Positions 1-5,995 of a stretch of 6,695 nt of DNA are shown here, in pieces. Under the pieces are notes generated by a model. It saw nothing but the letters and a program-made list of their open reading frames with translations, ran no database searches and was not told where the DNA came from. The stretch is taken from the NCBI GenBank assembly GCA_047622145.1, contig JBLHMO010000159.1, positions 1-6,695 on the forward strand, given 5' to 3'. A program made the translations under genes and the position numbers. Position 1 is the stretch's first letter, and the number at the start of each line of letters is the position of its first letter. The DNA is from Litorivivens sp047622145. GTDB taxonomy: Bacteria > Pseudomonadota > Gammaproteobacteria > Pseudomonadales > Spongiibacteraceae.

Positions 1-152
1 TTATGGGCTGAAGACCCCAGTCCGTCCACGATCCTTGTTAGCGCCGGCCCTGATTCCTTATTCACTGAGACAAGAAGGCCGTCCGCCTTTTGTGACAGCG
101 TTTGTATATCGTCTTCGGAGGCCCATTTGGGTGCGGTAATAGCCTGAGTCAC
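1..152 (-). CDS. N-terminal fragment, possible TelA/YaaN-family protein (cut by window edge)
   Basis: Only the first 50 codons are present; the frame is open through position 1. A GTG start at 152 is chosen because the Shine-Dalgarno AAGGAG (160-165) lies 7 bases before it. An in-frame ATG at 156-158 would sit only 1 base from that Shine-Dalgarno. The ribosome-binding site overlaps the TAA stop of the upstream gene, so the two are very likely one transcript and translationally linked. The visible peptide has a short leader, then an amphipathic helical stretch (about residues 13-46) with LSQKADGLL and GPALTRIVDGLG. That resembles the 'leucine-rich helix, LL..V, G..L..L' start of TelA/YaaN toxic-anion-resistance proteins, cytoplasmic helical proteins of about 350-400 residues linked to tellurite and cell-envelope stress tolerance. 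The family call rests on this weak similarity plus the XpaC-like neighbour. It could instead be an unrelated helical protein. Confidence 0.55.
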   Translation of the reverse strand, partial: MTQAITAPKWASEDDIQTLSQKADGLLVSVNKESGPALTRIVDGLGSSAH

Positions 153-163
153 TCTCATTCTCC

Positions 164-667
164 TTAAATGTTAAACCGATGTTTAATGAATTCTGCTTTG
201 CGATGAAATGCCTGAACATCTTTCTCGGCAATCAGGCCTGAAATGTCGTTAAGCTCTTCCGTCAACGCTGACAAACTTTCCATAAGTGATTTTTTCGTAT
301 CCGGATTGCATCGATCATCCTGATCCAAGGCCAGGAAAGGGTTAATACATTTATTTGGCAGGTAATCATCGGCGATCCGCCGCACTGTCCAACTCATCTC
401 GCTTGACAGCAGTTCCGGTGTATCCAACTGCGGCAGCATCGCCATCAGAAGATCAAGCACAGCCTCTGCCTGAGTGGCGAGATCCGGGCTCATACCTTCT
501 TTTCTGATAACAATGTTTAGGGCAAGCAGGGAGTGAAATGGATCGACAGCATCGTCTTCGCCGCCAGCCTCACTAGCGCTTTCTGCAGATTTTTTGGGTT
601 TTTTCTTGAATAGATAAAAGATGGCCGCGGCGACAATACACGCCAGCAGGAAAATAGCAACATTCAT
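164..667 (-). CDS. XpaC-like membrane-anchored protein, 167 aa
   Basis: The product has one N-terminal membrane helix (residues about 2-20), then the basic cluster KKKPKK (21-26). By the positive-inside rule the rest lies in the cytoplasm. A polar acidic linker (about 27-42) leads to a helical domain (43-167). RRIADDYLPN (96-105) resembles the 'R.f..YYLP' motif of XpaC proteins ('5-bromo-4-chloroindolyl phosphate hydrolysis' family). The C-terminal L..L...L......D......K..F pattern (about 132-160) also fits, and the length is near that of the family. The true biochemical role of XpaC is unclear and the family name reflects an indirect phenotype. The start ATG (665-667) has a Shine-Dalgarno AAGGGG (673-678) 5 bases away. 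In Bacillus subtilis xpaC is followed directly by yaaN (TelA family), and the same order seems to hold here. The family call is from motif memory; a generic membrane-anchored helical protein is the alternative. Confidence 0.7.
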   Translation of the reverse strand: MNVAIFLLACIVAAAIFYLFKKKPKKSAESASEAGGEDDAVDPFHSLLALNIVIRKEGMSPDLATQAEAVLDLLMAMLPQLDTPELLSSEMSWTVRRIADDYLPNKCINPFLALDQDDRCNPDTKKSLMESLSALTEELNDISGLIAEKDVQAFHRKAEFIKHRFNI

Positions 668-690
668 TAAAACCCCTTATCAGTACGAAT

Positions 691-704
691 ATATCCATGG
701 ATAT
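691..704. promoter_or_regulatory. Perfect 14-base palindrome upstream of the XpaC-like gene
   Basis: ATATCCATGGATAT is fully self-complementary and lies 24 bases before the XpaC-like start codon, just beyond its Shine-Dalgarno. The position suits an operator near the transcription start. About 0.4 such palindromes are expected by chance in a window this long, so this is only a candidate site. Confidence 0.25.
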
Positions 705-956
705 GTAGTTTGTAGAAATCAGGCATCTATGGCGTTGAACCTATAGGGCGCACACCGCGCTCGTAGCCAGCAAATTCGCTGTTCGGGCTAAGGGTATCTG
801 CCCACTAAGCAGTCGCTGCTGCACGTTCTGCGGCTGGCGTCCCTCCACAACAGCCTTTAGCCATCGCAGCATTTTATTATTATTTATTAACCGCTGTGCT
901 GCTGGAATAAAAAGTGTGGAAAATAGCTCTGTAAGCCCTTGACCGGCGGTGTGTGC

Positions 957-985
957 AAAAAACACTCAAGCGAATAAATCTTGAG
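957..985 (-). terminator. Likely rho-independent terminator after the monooxygenase gene
   Basis: Read on the minus strand, CTCAAG (980-985) pairs with CTTGAG (965-970) around a 9-base loop. A TG and six Ts (962-957, broken only by the G at 963) follow. The stem is short and only half G+C, so strength is probably modest. It lies about 150 bases past the monooxygenase stop, in the right orientation to end that transcript before the XpaC-like gene. Confidence 0.4.
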
Positions 986-1089
986 GTAATTGTAACCTAT
1001 CGAGACGACAAAAATTACCCCGGCTTCCAGCGCGTCCAGCACGCTAATTCCGTGACAGTGAGCAAACCTAGCCACAAACAAGCCCGTTA

Positions 1090-1103
1090 GATGGAAGCAG
1101 CAT
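1090..1103 (+). repeat. 14-base direct repeat, copy 1
   Basis: GATGGAAGCAGCAT occurs here and again, in the same orientation, at 4710-4723. Both copies are in non-coding DNA of minus-strand genes. The flanks do not match. Less than one such pair (about 0.1) is expected by chance in the window. Confidence 0.4.
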
Positions 1104-1138
1104 CGGCTAGACAAAATTTCGGGCGCAGTTTACTTAAT

Positions 1139-2029
1139 TCACAACCCCGCAACCGCCTCCGCGGCCATGTTCACTTCATCCGGATCAATACTGGTAGGAA
1201 CCAATAGCAGCTCATCACAACCCGCATCTCTGAACTGTTTAAGCCTATCGGTCAGTGCCTGTTTACTCCCTCTGAACCCACAAGAATTCGCCATCCCTTC
1301 CCGCGATGCGTCATCCAGCCAGTTAAAGTAGCGCGTCAGATGGGTACTGGTTTGAGCGTCTGCGTTGTCACCCAAGGCAAACCAAAAAGACGACATGAGA
1401 TACGGCGGTATTGAATTGCCCGCACTCGTCCAGGCCTGCTTGATACTGGCAAAGGCGTCGGCAGCTTCCTGCACATGGCCACTCATACTCATTCCAGCTA
1501 AGCCACTGGCCCAGCCTGCAGCGCTGGCCATGCCTTTGGGGCCAAACACTCCGGCCAGAATCGGCGGTCCGCCAGCTTGAAGGGGAAACGGTTCTACCGG
1601 CCTCAGTGCCCCCGCCACGACATTTTCGCCTGCCCACACCTTGCGCATGATGGTTACCTGCTCTTCCATCACCGCCAGCCGCTTGCGATTCAGTGGCGTT
1701 GAGCTGGCCCTATAATCTTCCTCGCGCCCGCCGCTGCCAAGGCCCACAGTCAAGCGCCCTTCGCTAAAAACATCGATCGTGGCGAGTTGTTTGGCAAGCA
1801 CTACCGGATCGTGAATCGGCAAGACGATGACGGTTGTATGAAGCCTTACACGCTCAGTTAGCACCGCACAGGCAGCTAGGGTCGCGATGATCTCGGGACT
1901 GGGGAAACAAATCCTCTCCCCTAAGGCCAAGCTGTGAAAGGGGCCGTCTTCAATATTGCGGCACCAGTCTTTAAGTATCGTTCTTGTCCAACCGGGCTCA
2001 GTGACCGGCAGCGTCATTCCAACCTTCAT
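1139..2029 (-). CDS. Luciferase-like (LLM-class) flavin-dependent oxidoreductase, 296 aa
   Basis: This is a complete bacterial-luciferase-fold protein: a single TIM-barrel domain of the usual length for LLM-class flavin monooxygenases or reductases. The N-terminus starts with strand MKVGMTLPV. The family hallmark spans residues 57-100: LTERVRLHTTV, then P.HDPVVLAKQLATID, then SEGRLTVGLGSG. PPILAGVFGPKGM (155-167) matches the later flavin-phosphate-binding region, and GCDELLLVPTS (270-280) is the last barrel strand. The cofactor is FMN or F420. Many database names say F420, but in a gammaproteobacterium FMN is more likely; that is inference. The substrate cannot be read from the sequence. The ATG (2027-2029) has a weak AGGTG 4 bases upstream. 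It overlaps the stop of an 81-codon frame as ATGA, so translation may depend on coupling to that frame. It is probably cytoplasmic, as no signal peptide is visible. Confidence 0.9.
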   Translation of the reverse strand: MKVGMTLPVTEPGWTRTILKDWCRNIEDGPFHSLALGERICFPSPEIIATLAACAVLTERVRLHTTVIVLPIHDPVVLAKQLATIDVFSEGRLTVGLGSGGREEDYRASSTPLNRKRLAVMEEQVTIMRKVWAGENVVAGALRPVEPFPLQAGGPPILAGVFGPKGMASAAGWASGLAGMSMSGHVQEAADAFASIKQAWTSAGNSIPPYLMSSFWFALGDNADAQTSTHLTRYFNWLDDASREGMANSCGFRGSKQALTDRLKQFRDAGCDELLLVPTSIDPDEVNMAAEAVAGL

Positions 2030-2271
2030 CGCGCACCTACATTTTTAGTTTGTGGGGCGCTAATTTTAGGCCCAAGAATTTTCGTGCCCGTGTACTGAAT
2101 GAACAGACAGAACAACATTACGTTCAATTCAATAAATCTCCTCAAGTCATTCTGGGGCAAATCAACTAGCCCTGACAAACAACGCATCGCAATTTTTCTG
2201 AGAAAGCTTGCCCAGATCTGCTGGTTTATTTTCGCCTTTGTAACCTCGACAGGCATTGTATCGATTTCCAT
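2026..2271 (-). CDS. Marginal small ORF (81 codons) overlapping the monooxygenase start
   Basis: An open frame whose TGA stop shares bases with the monooxygenase ATG (ATGA), the classic arrangement of translationally coupled genes. The predicted peptide starts MEIDTMPVEVTKAKINQQ, has a hydrophobic patch NVMLFCLFIQY (about 50-60) and a basic end, and matches no family I know. Against it: the first ATG (2269-2271) has no ribosome-binding site, lies only a few bases beyond the katG terminator, and would need a promoter inside or before that terminator. A possible promoter at 2117-2145 would start transcription inside this frame. It may be a chance frame in leader DNA, a leader peptide using a later start, or the remnant of a gene. 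Confidence 0.22.
   Translation of the reverse strand: MEIDTMPVEVTKAKINQQIWASFLRKIAMRCLSGLVDLPQNDLRRFIELNVMLFCLFIQYTGTKILGPKISAPQTKNVGAR
2117..2145 (-). promoter_or_regulatory. Candidate sigma-70 promoter for the monooxygenase gene
   Basis: On the minus strand TTGAGG (-35, 2140-2145) and CGTAAT (-10, 2117-2122) are separated by exactly 17 bases. Each matches four of six consensus bases. Transcription would begin near 2110 and leave a leader of about 80 bases before the monooxygenase ATG. It is a weak match in AT-rich DNA. Confidence 0.28.
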
Positions 2272-2277
2272 GAAAAC

Positions 2278-2305
2278 AAAAAAAGGCCTCCAATGGAGGC
2301 CTTTT
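2278..2305 (-). terminator. Strong rho-independent terminator of katG
   Basis: An 11-base perfect stem (AAAAGGCCTCC, 2281-2291, with its complement at 2295-2305) around a 3-base loop. It begins 18 bases past the katG stop. On the minus strand it ends in seven Ts (2284-2278). Its plus-strand tail has only four Ts, so the orientation clearly serves katG. It separates katG transcription from the monooxygenase gene. Confidence 0.9.
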
Positions 2306-2323
2306 CACACATACTGCCGCCTT

Positions 2324-4549
2324 CTATTTCAAATCAAAGCGATCCAGCGTCATCACTTTCGTCCATGCCGCGACGAAATCCTTTACAAATTTCTCTTCCG
2401 CACCATTAACCGCGTAGGCTTCAGCCACCGAGCGCAGCTCCGAATTCGACCCAAAAATCAAATCTACGGGTGAAGCTGTCCACTTCAGTTCGCCTGTCTT
2501 GCGATTGCGACCTTCATAGATGCCCTTGCTCTGCTCAGACTTGGACCACGCCGTGGACATATCCAGCAGATTCACAAAAAAGTCATTGTTCAAGGTTCCC
2601 GGTCGCTTTGTCAGTACACCTAGTGCAGCGCCACCGGCGTTAACGTTCAGACTGCGCATGCCACCTACCAGCACCGTCATCTCCGGCACGCTCAAGGTCA
2701 GCAGGCTAGCGCGATCTACCAAGGCCTCCGTTGGCGAGTAGCGGCTGGCTTTGCTGTAGTAATTCCTGAAGCCATCAGCTCTTGGCTCAAGCACCGCAAA
2801 TGCCTCAACATCGGTCTGGGCTTGCAACGCATCCGTACGGCCGGGTTTGAATGGCACTTTAATAGCGTGACCTGCATCCTGCGCCGCCTTTTCTATTGCG
2901 GCCGCACCGCCGAGCACAATCATATCGGCCAGCGAGACACGCGTATCAAACCATTTGGAGTCGTTAAACTCTTTACGAATGACCTCCAATTTGGCGAGCA
3001 CTCTTTCTACTTCAGCAGGGTTATTTACCGTCCAGCTCTTTTGCGGCTCAAGTTGCAATCGCGCACCGTTGGCACCGCCGCGCATATCAGTATCGCGATA
3101 GCTGGCTGCCGATGCCCAAGCTGCCCCAACCAGTTCAGACACACTGAGGCCGGACTCAAGAATTTTGGCCTTCAGCTTTTTGATATCGCCAGAGCCAATC
3201 AAACCATGTCCTGCTGCGGGTAGCGGGTCTTGCCACATAAGAGCTTCGTCGGGAAGATCGACTGCAATATATCGCGCACGCGGCCCCATATCGCGATGGG
3301 TCAACTTGAACCAGGCGCGGGCGAACGCTTTCTCAAACTGTTCGGGATTCTCCTTAAAGCGCAGGGAGATTTCGCGATAAGAGGGGTCAAACTTCATGGA
3401 CAGGTCGGTGGTAAACATAATGGGCGCGTGGCGCTTGCCTTCGACGTGAGCATCCGGCACCAAACTTTTAGCCTGATCATCCGAAGGAACCCATTGAATA
3501 GCACCTGCTGGGCTGCGACTTTGTACCCATTCAAACGCAAAAAGATTGTCCAGGTATTGGGTTGTCCACTGCGTTGGGCTTACCGACCAAGCACCTTCTA
3601 GGCCACTGCTAATGGTATCTTCGGCATTGCCTTTACCACATTTGTTTTTCCAGCCGAAACCCTGCTGCTCTGTTGGCGCTGAAGCTGGATCGACACCGAC
3701 GCATTTATCAGGCTTGTGGGCACCGTGGGCCTTTCCAAAGGTATGGCCGCCTGCAATCAAGGCGACAGTTTCTTCGTCATTCATGGCCATGCGACCAAAG
3801 GTTTCACGAATGTCATTGGCGGCGGCCAGCGGATCAGGCTTGCCATTCGGACCTTCCGGGTTCACGTAGATCAAGCCCATCTGCACAGCGGCCAGTGGCT
3901 TATCCAACTTCCGCGTGCCGTGGTAGCGCTCTGCTGCCAGCCATTTCTTTTCTGAACCCCAATAGACATGATCTGGTTCCCAGTCGTCTTGACGACCACC
4001 CGCAAAACCGTAGGTTTTAAAACCCATAGACTCAAGAGCGACATTACCAGTGAGCACCATTAAGTCGGCCCATGAAATCTGATTACCGTATTTTTGCTTG
4101 ATAGGCCAAAGCAGGCGACGCGCTTTATCCAGATTCACGTTATCCGGCCAACTATTGAGGGGCTCGAAGCGCTGCTGTCCTCCTCCGGCACCGCCACGGC
4201 CATCGTCGACGCGATAGGTACCAGCGCTATGCCAGGCCATGCGGATAAAAAACGGACCGTAGTGACCGTAATCTGCAGGCCACCAATCCTGCGAAGAGGT
4301 CATGAGTACTTCGAGATCTTTTTTGAGGGCTGCCACGTCAAGTTTCTTGAACTCCTCCCCGTAATTGAAGCTCTCGCCTAGCGGGTTGGATTGCGTCGAG
4401 TGCTGGCGCAGGGGCGACAAATCTAGCTTATCCGGCCACCAGAAATCATTGGTCGTGGCCTGCTTTCCGGTACTGCCGGCATGGCTGGATATTGAGAGGG
4501 TAAGGGCCACTGCTAACACGGCTAGTGGCGATCTCGCGGACTTGTACAT
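2324..4549 (-). CDS. katG: Exported catalase-peroxidase KatG, 741 aa
   Basis: A bifunctional haem catalase-peroxidase that breaks down hydrogen peroxide. The ATG at 4547-4549 is chosen because AAGGA (4558-4562) lies 8 bases upstream and a signal peptide follows. The longer frame to 4606 adds 19 residues that would spoil that signal. Residues 1-24 form a Sec signal: basic start, hydrophobic LAVLAVALTLSI, cleavage after SHA, so it should act in the periplasm. The active site is complete: distal R103, W106, H107 (RMAWH); crosslink partners W106, Y228 (IYVNPEGPNG) and M254 (RMAMND); proximal haem ligand H269 (GGHTFGKAHG) with W321 and D382; the mobile arginine is R419 (HRDMGP). The C-terminal half (from about 435) is the usual duplicated domain without haem. 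The mature chain has only two cysteines, C283 and C304. It has its own terminator and a long upstream region, so it is probably transcribed alone. Confidence 0.97.
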   Translation of the reverse strand: MYKSARSPLAVLAVALTLSISSHAGSTGKQATTNDFWWPDKLDLSPLRQHSTQSNPLGESFNYGEEFKKLDVAALKKDLEVLMTSSQDWWPADYGHYGPFFIRMAWHSAGTYRVDDGRGGAGGGQQRFEPLNSWPDNVNLDKARRLLWPIKQKYGNQISWADLMVLTGNVALESMGFKTYGFAGGRQDDWEPDHVYWGSEKKWLAAERYHGTRKLDKPLAAVQMGLIYVNPEGPNGKPDPLAAANDIRETFGRMAMNDEETVALIAGGHTFGKAHGAHKPDKCVGVDPASAPTEQQGFGWKNKCGKGNAEDTISSGLEGAWSVSPTQWTTQYLDNLFAFEWVQSRSPAGAIQWVPSDDQAKSLVPDAHVEGKRHAPIMFTTDLSMKFDPSYREISLRFKENPEQFEKAFARAWFKLTHRDMGPRARYIAVDLPDEALMWQDPLPAAGHGLIGSGDIKKLKAKILESGLSVSELVGAAWASAASYRDTDMRGGANGARLQLEPQKSWTVNNPAEVERVLAKLEVIRKEFNDSKWFDTRVSLADMIVLGGAAAIEKAAQDAGHAIKVPFKPGRTDALQAQTDVEAFAVLEPRADGFRNYYSKASRYSPTEALVDRASLLTLSVPEMTVLVGGMRSLNVNAGGAALGVLTKRPGTLNNDFFVNLLDMSTAWSKSEQSKGIYEGRNRKTGELKWTASPVDLIFGSNSELRSVAEAYAVNGAEEKFVKDFVAAWTKVMTLDRFDLK
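4478..4549 (-). other. Sec signal peptide coding segment of KatG
   Basis: Codons 1-24 encode a short basic n-region (MYKSAR), a hydrophobic core (about residues 8-20) and a small-residue end SSHA, cleavable before GSTGK. There is no twin-arginine motif, so Sec export is inferred and haem would be inserted in the periplasm. Exported KatGs are known in other proteobacteria, for example KatP of enterohaemorrhagic E. coli. Confidence 0.8.
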
Positions 4550-4709
4550 AGCATATATCCTTATCGTGATGAGAACGAAATCAAAGGGGGGGCAAGTCAC
4601 TGGCACCGACAGCAGCCTACACCGCTCTCTATCGTGTGTATGTCAATATCGTGCGCAAGGAGATCAAGCGTGCTGACGGCTCAAGTACCTGCACTCGCAT
4701 AGCGCTGAC

Positions 4710-4723
4710 GATGGAAGCAGCAT
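4710..4723 (+). repeat. 14-base direct repeat, copy 2
   Basis: This is identical to the copy at 1090-1103. It lies just katG-proximal of the TAGGT half-site cluster, so it is inside the probable katG control region. Its function is unknown. Confidence 0.4.
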
Positions 4724-4738
4724 ACAAGCTCGCGACTG

Positions 4739-4784
4739 ATAGGTATAACTGCATTAACCTAACGAAGCGATAGGTTTTTACGAT
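4739..4784. promoter_or_regulatory. Candidate operator: TAGGT half-site cluster upstream of katG
   Basis: AACCTA (4756-4761) and TAGGTT (4771-4776) form a perfect 6-base inverted repeat with a 9-base centre. A further ATAGGT starts at 4739, 31 bases before the identical ATAGGT at 4770. Compared with the OxyR pattern of two ATAGnTnnnAnCTAT elements seven bases apart, 4748-4784 matches roughly 14 of 20 fixed bases by my count, with the element at 4770-4784 the better one. OxyR commonly controls katG in gammaproteobacteria, so the position is suggestive, but the match is imperfect and no matching -35/-10 pair was found. Confidence 0.35.
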
Positions 4785-4881
4785 CGATGGCTTTCGAGAA
4801 AGAGGTAGTACAAAAAATGCCCGGGGAGAAACGATAGTATCGAGACCGCTTCACCGTGCACCGCAGTCTGAATTCGATCTT

Positions 4882-4905
4882 GGCCCATCGACAAATCGAC
4901 GGGCC
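4882..4905 (-). terminator. Hairpin after yghU, possible terminator without U-tract
   Basis: GGCCCATCGA (4882-4891) and TCGACGGGCC (4896-4905) form a 10-base stem with one wobble pair and a 4-base loop, 28 bases past the yghU stop. No run of Ts follows on either strand, so it may end or slow transcription only partly, or protect the 3' end of the yghU message. Confidence 0.45.
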
Positions 4906-4933
4906 TCTTACTAACAGATTGATCAATAAACAG

Positions 4934-5776
4934 TCAATCTAGGTCGCTGGCGCTATGGCGTTCGATTAGCTGAGCCTCCTCATCACCCCAAGCGCGATTG
5001 ACCCGACGCCCCCTTTTTACCGCGGGGCGATCATGAATTTCTTGCGCCCAGCGCACGACATGGGTGTATGACTTCACATCGAGAAATTCTGCGGCCTCGT
5101 AGAGTTCGCCTTCTACCAAACCGCCATACCAAGGATAGACCGCCATATCGGCAATGGTGTATTCGTTGCCGCAGAGGAACTGTCGTTCAGCCAGCGTACG
5201 ATCGAGCAAATCCAACTGGCGCTTTACTTCCATGGCATAGCGATCAATCGGGTATTCCAGTTTCTCCGGAGCGTAGGCATAGAAGTGACCAAAACCACCA
5301 CCCAGAAAGGGTGTGCTCGCCATTTGCCAAAACAACCACGACAGACACTCGGCTCTATTCGCGGCGTCTACTGGCAGGAAGGCCGCATGCTTTTCCGCCA
5401 AATAAACCATAATAGCGCCCGATTCAAATACCCGAATGGGCGGCGTGACACTGCTATCCAGTAGAGCGGGAATTTTTGAGTTCGGGTTTATCTCAGTGAA
5501 TCCGCTGCCAAATTGATCGCCCTCAAGAATATTAATTAACCAGGCATCGTATTCCGCGCCGTCTTTACCGAGCGCCAACAACTCTTCCAGTAAGATCGTG
5601 ACCTTCACACCATTGGGCGTTGCCAGCGAATACAGCTGCAGTGGATGCTTTCCAACCGGAAGCGGCTTGTCGTGCGTTGCACCGGCGATAGGCCTGTTGA
5701 TACTAGCGAATCTGCCACCGCTCTCCTGATCCCAAGTCCATACCTTCGCAGGCGTATATTCTTTGCTGTCCCTCAT
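4934..5776 (-). CDS. yghU: YghU-type (nu-class) glutathione S-transferase / disulfide-bond reductase, 280 aa
   Basis: The sequence follows E. coli YghU almost end to end as I recall it, including YTPAKVWTWD near the start, KHPLQLYSLATPNG, NPNSKIPAL, PFLGGGFGHFYAYAP, EYTIADMA and RPAVKRGR. Nu-class members bind two glutathiones per subunit, lack a catalytic Tyr/Ser/Cys, and reduce disulfides and organic peroxides with glutathione in the cytoplasm. The N-terminal extension is residues 1-44, the thioredoxin-like domain about 45-130, with T53 and N55 of TPNG as the likely glutathione contacts, cis-Pro P103 and ESG (118-120) for the glutamyl end. The helical domain runs from about 140. The ATG at 5774-5776 lines up with the E. 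coli start; a GTG 21 bases further upstream would add seven residues. The probable Shine-Dalgarno (AGGG within GGCAGGG) lies inside an inverted repeat. The gene is divergent from the reductase gene on the plus strand. Confidence 0.95.
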   Translation of the reverse strand: MRDSKEYTPAKVWTWDQESGGRFASINRPIAGATHDKPLPVGKHPLQLYSLATPNGVKVTILLEELLALGKDGAEYDAWLINILEGDQFGSGFTEINPNSKIPALLDSSVTPPIRVFESGAIMVYLAEKHAAFLPVDAANRAECLSWLFWQMASTPFLGGGFGHFYAYAPEKLEYPIDRYAMEVKRQLDLLDRTLAERQFLCGNEYTIADMAVYPWYGGLVEGELYEAAEFLDVKSYTHVVRWAQEIHDRPAVKRGRRVNRAWGDEEAQLIERHSASDLD

Positions 5777-5781
5777 TGTTG

Positions 5782-5818
5782 TTACCCTGCCTTGCACTAA
5801 TAGATGCTGGCAGGGTAA
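5782..5818 (-). promoter_or_regulatory. Inverted repeat covering the yghU ribosome-binding site
   Basis: TTACCCTGCC (5782-5791) and GGCAGGGTAA (5809-5818) are perfect 10-base complements with a 17-base spacer. In the minus-strand message the 3' arm is GGCAGGGTAA, which contains the only Shine-Dalgarno-like bases before the yghU ATG (8 bases from the start). A folded leader would therefore hide the ribosome-binding site. As DNA it could equally be a two-site operator for a regulator. About 0.2 such repeats are expected by chance in the window; the position is what makes it notable. Confidence 0.45.
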
Positions 5819-5954
5819 TGGGTTTTGCGCGTACTCGCTATCCCCCTTGCATAAGCGCTAGAGCGAAATCTTGGTGGGTTTTGCCGGTACATCCTGCGTT
5901 TTTGCAGCGACCATCTGCAATTTACAGCAGGCTGAAGCCCGCACCGGTGTTTTC

Positions 5955-5968
5955 TAGGTGTTACCCTA
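5955..5968. promoter_or_regulatory. TTACCCT copy and imperfect dyad before the reductase gene
   Basis: TTACCCT recurs at 5961-5967, about 180 bases from its copy in the yghU leader. Here it sits within TAGG-n6-CCTA (5955-5968), a small dyad that ends 15 bases before the reductase Shine-Dalgarno. The shared heptamer at both ends of the divergent intergenic region hints at one regulator for both genes. It is a short motif and the case is weak. Confidence 0.25.
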
Positions 5969-5995
5969 TGCCACCCACGCATGAAGGAGAACGGA

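Larger units (their letters stand above)
668..1138. other. 471-base intergenic region without a convincing gene
   Basis: This stretch lies between the monooxygenase stop and the XpaC-like start, both on the minus strand. Two minus-strand frames stay open here (741-965 and 887-1114) but overlap each other, lack clear ribosome-binding sites and match nothing I recognise, so they are not called. The region holds an AT-rich run at about 872-889, a terminator-like hairpin (957-985), a 14-base perfect palindrome (691-704) and one copy of a 14-base repeat (1090-1103). It should also contain the promoter of the XpaC-like gene, but no clear -35/-10 pair stands out. Confidence 0.6.
4550..4933. other. 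384-base katG upstream region
   Basis: This region lies between the yghU stop and the katG start; both genes read on the minus strand. It should hold the katG promoter. A perfect -35 hexamer TTGACA occurs on the minus strand (4643-4648) but has no good -10 at 16-18 bases. Candidate regulatory repeats lie at 4739-4784 and a terminator-like hairpin at 4882-4905. A plus-strand frame from 4573 to 4773 stays open for 66 codons, with peptide such as RADGSSTCTRIALTMEAAYKLA near its end. It has no clear start signal and is antisense to the katG leader, so it is not called as a gene. One copy of a 14-base repeat lies at 4710-4723. Confidence 0.55.

Noticed and set aside
741..965. Minus-strand 74-codon frame
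   Set aside because: It has no clear ribosome-binding site, begins inside the T-tract of the terminator-like hairpin, overlaps another open frame and has no recognisable motif.
887..1114. Minus-strand 75-codon frame
   Set aside because: It overlaps the frame above, spans the hairpin at 957-985, and resembles no known protein.
2822..3223. Plus-strand frames opposite katG, including this 133-codon one
   Set aside because: They lie wholly antisense to a clearly conserved gene and give no recognisable product, so they are shadows of katG codon usage.
4550..4606. 19-residue N-terminal extension of KatG
   Set aside because: The internal ATG at 4549 has a well-placed Shine-Dalgarno and directly starts a signal peptide; the extension would bury that signal.
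4643..4648. Perfect TTGACA as the katG promoter
   Set aside because: No acceptable -10 hexamer lies 16-18 bases downstream, so it is noted but not called as a promoter.
4832..4842. Small dyad CGATAGTATCG between yghU and katG
   Set aside because: Five-base arms around one base are expected by chance several times in a window of this size.
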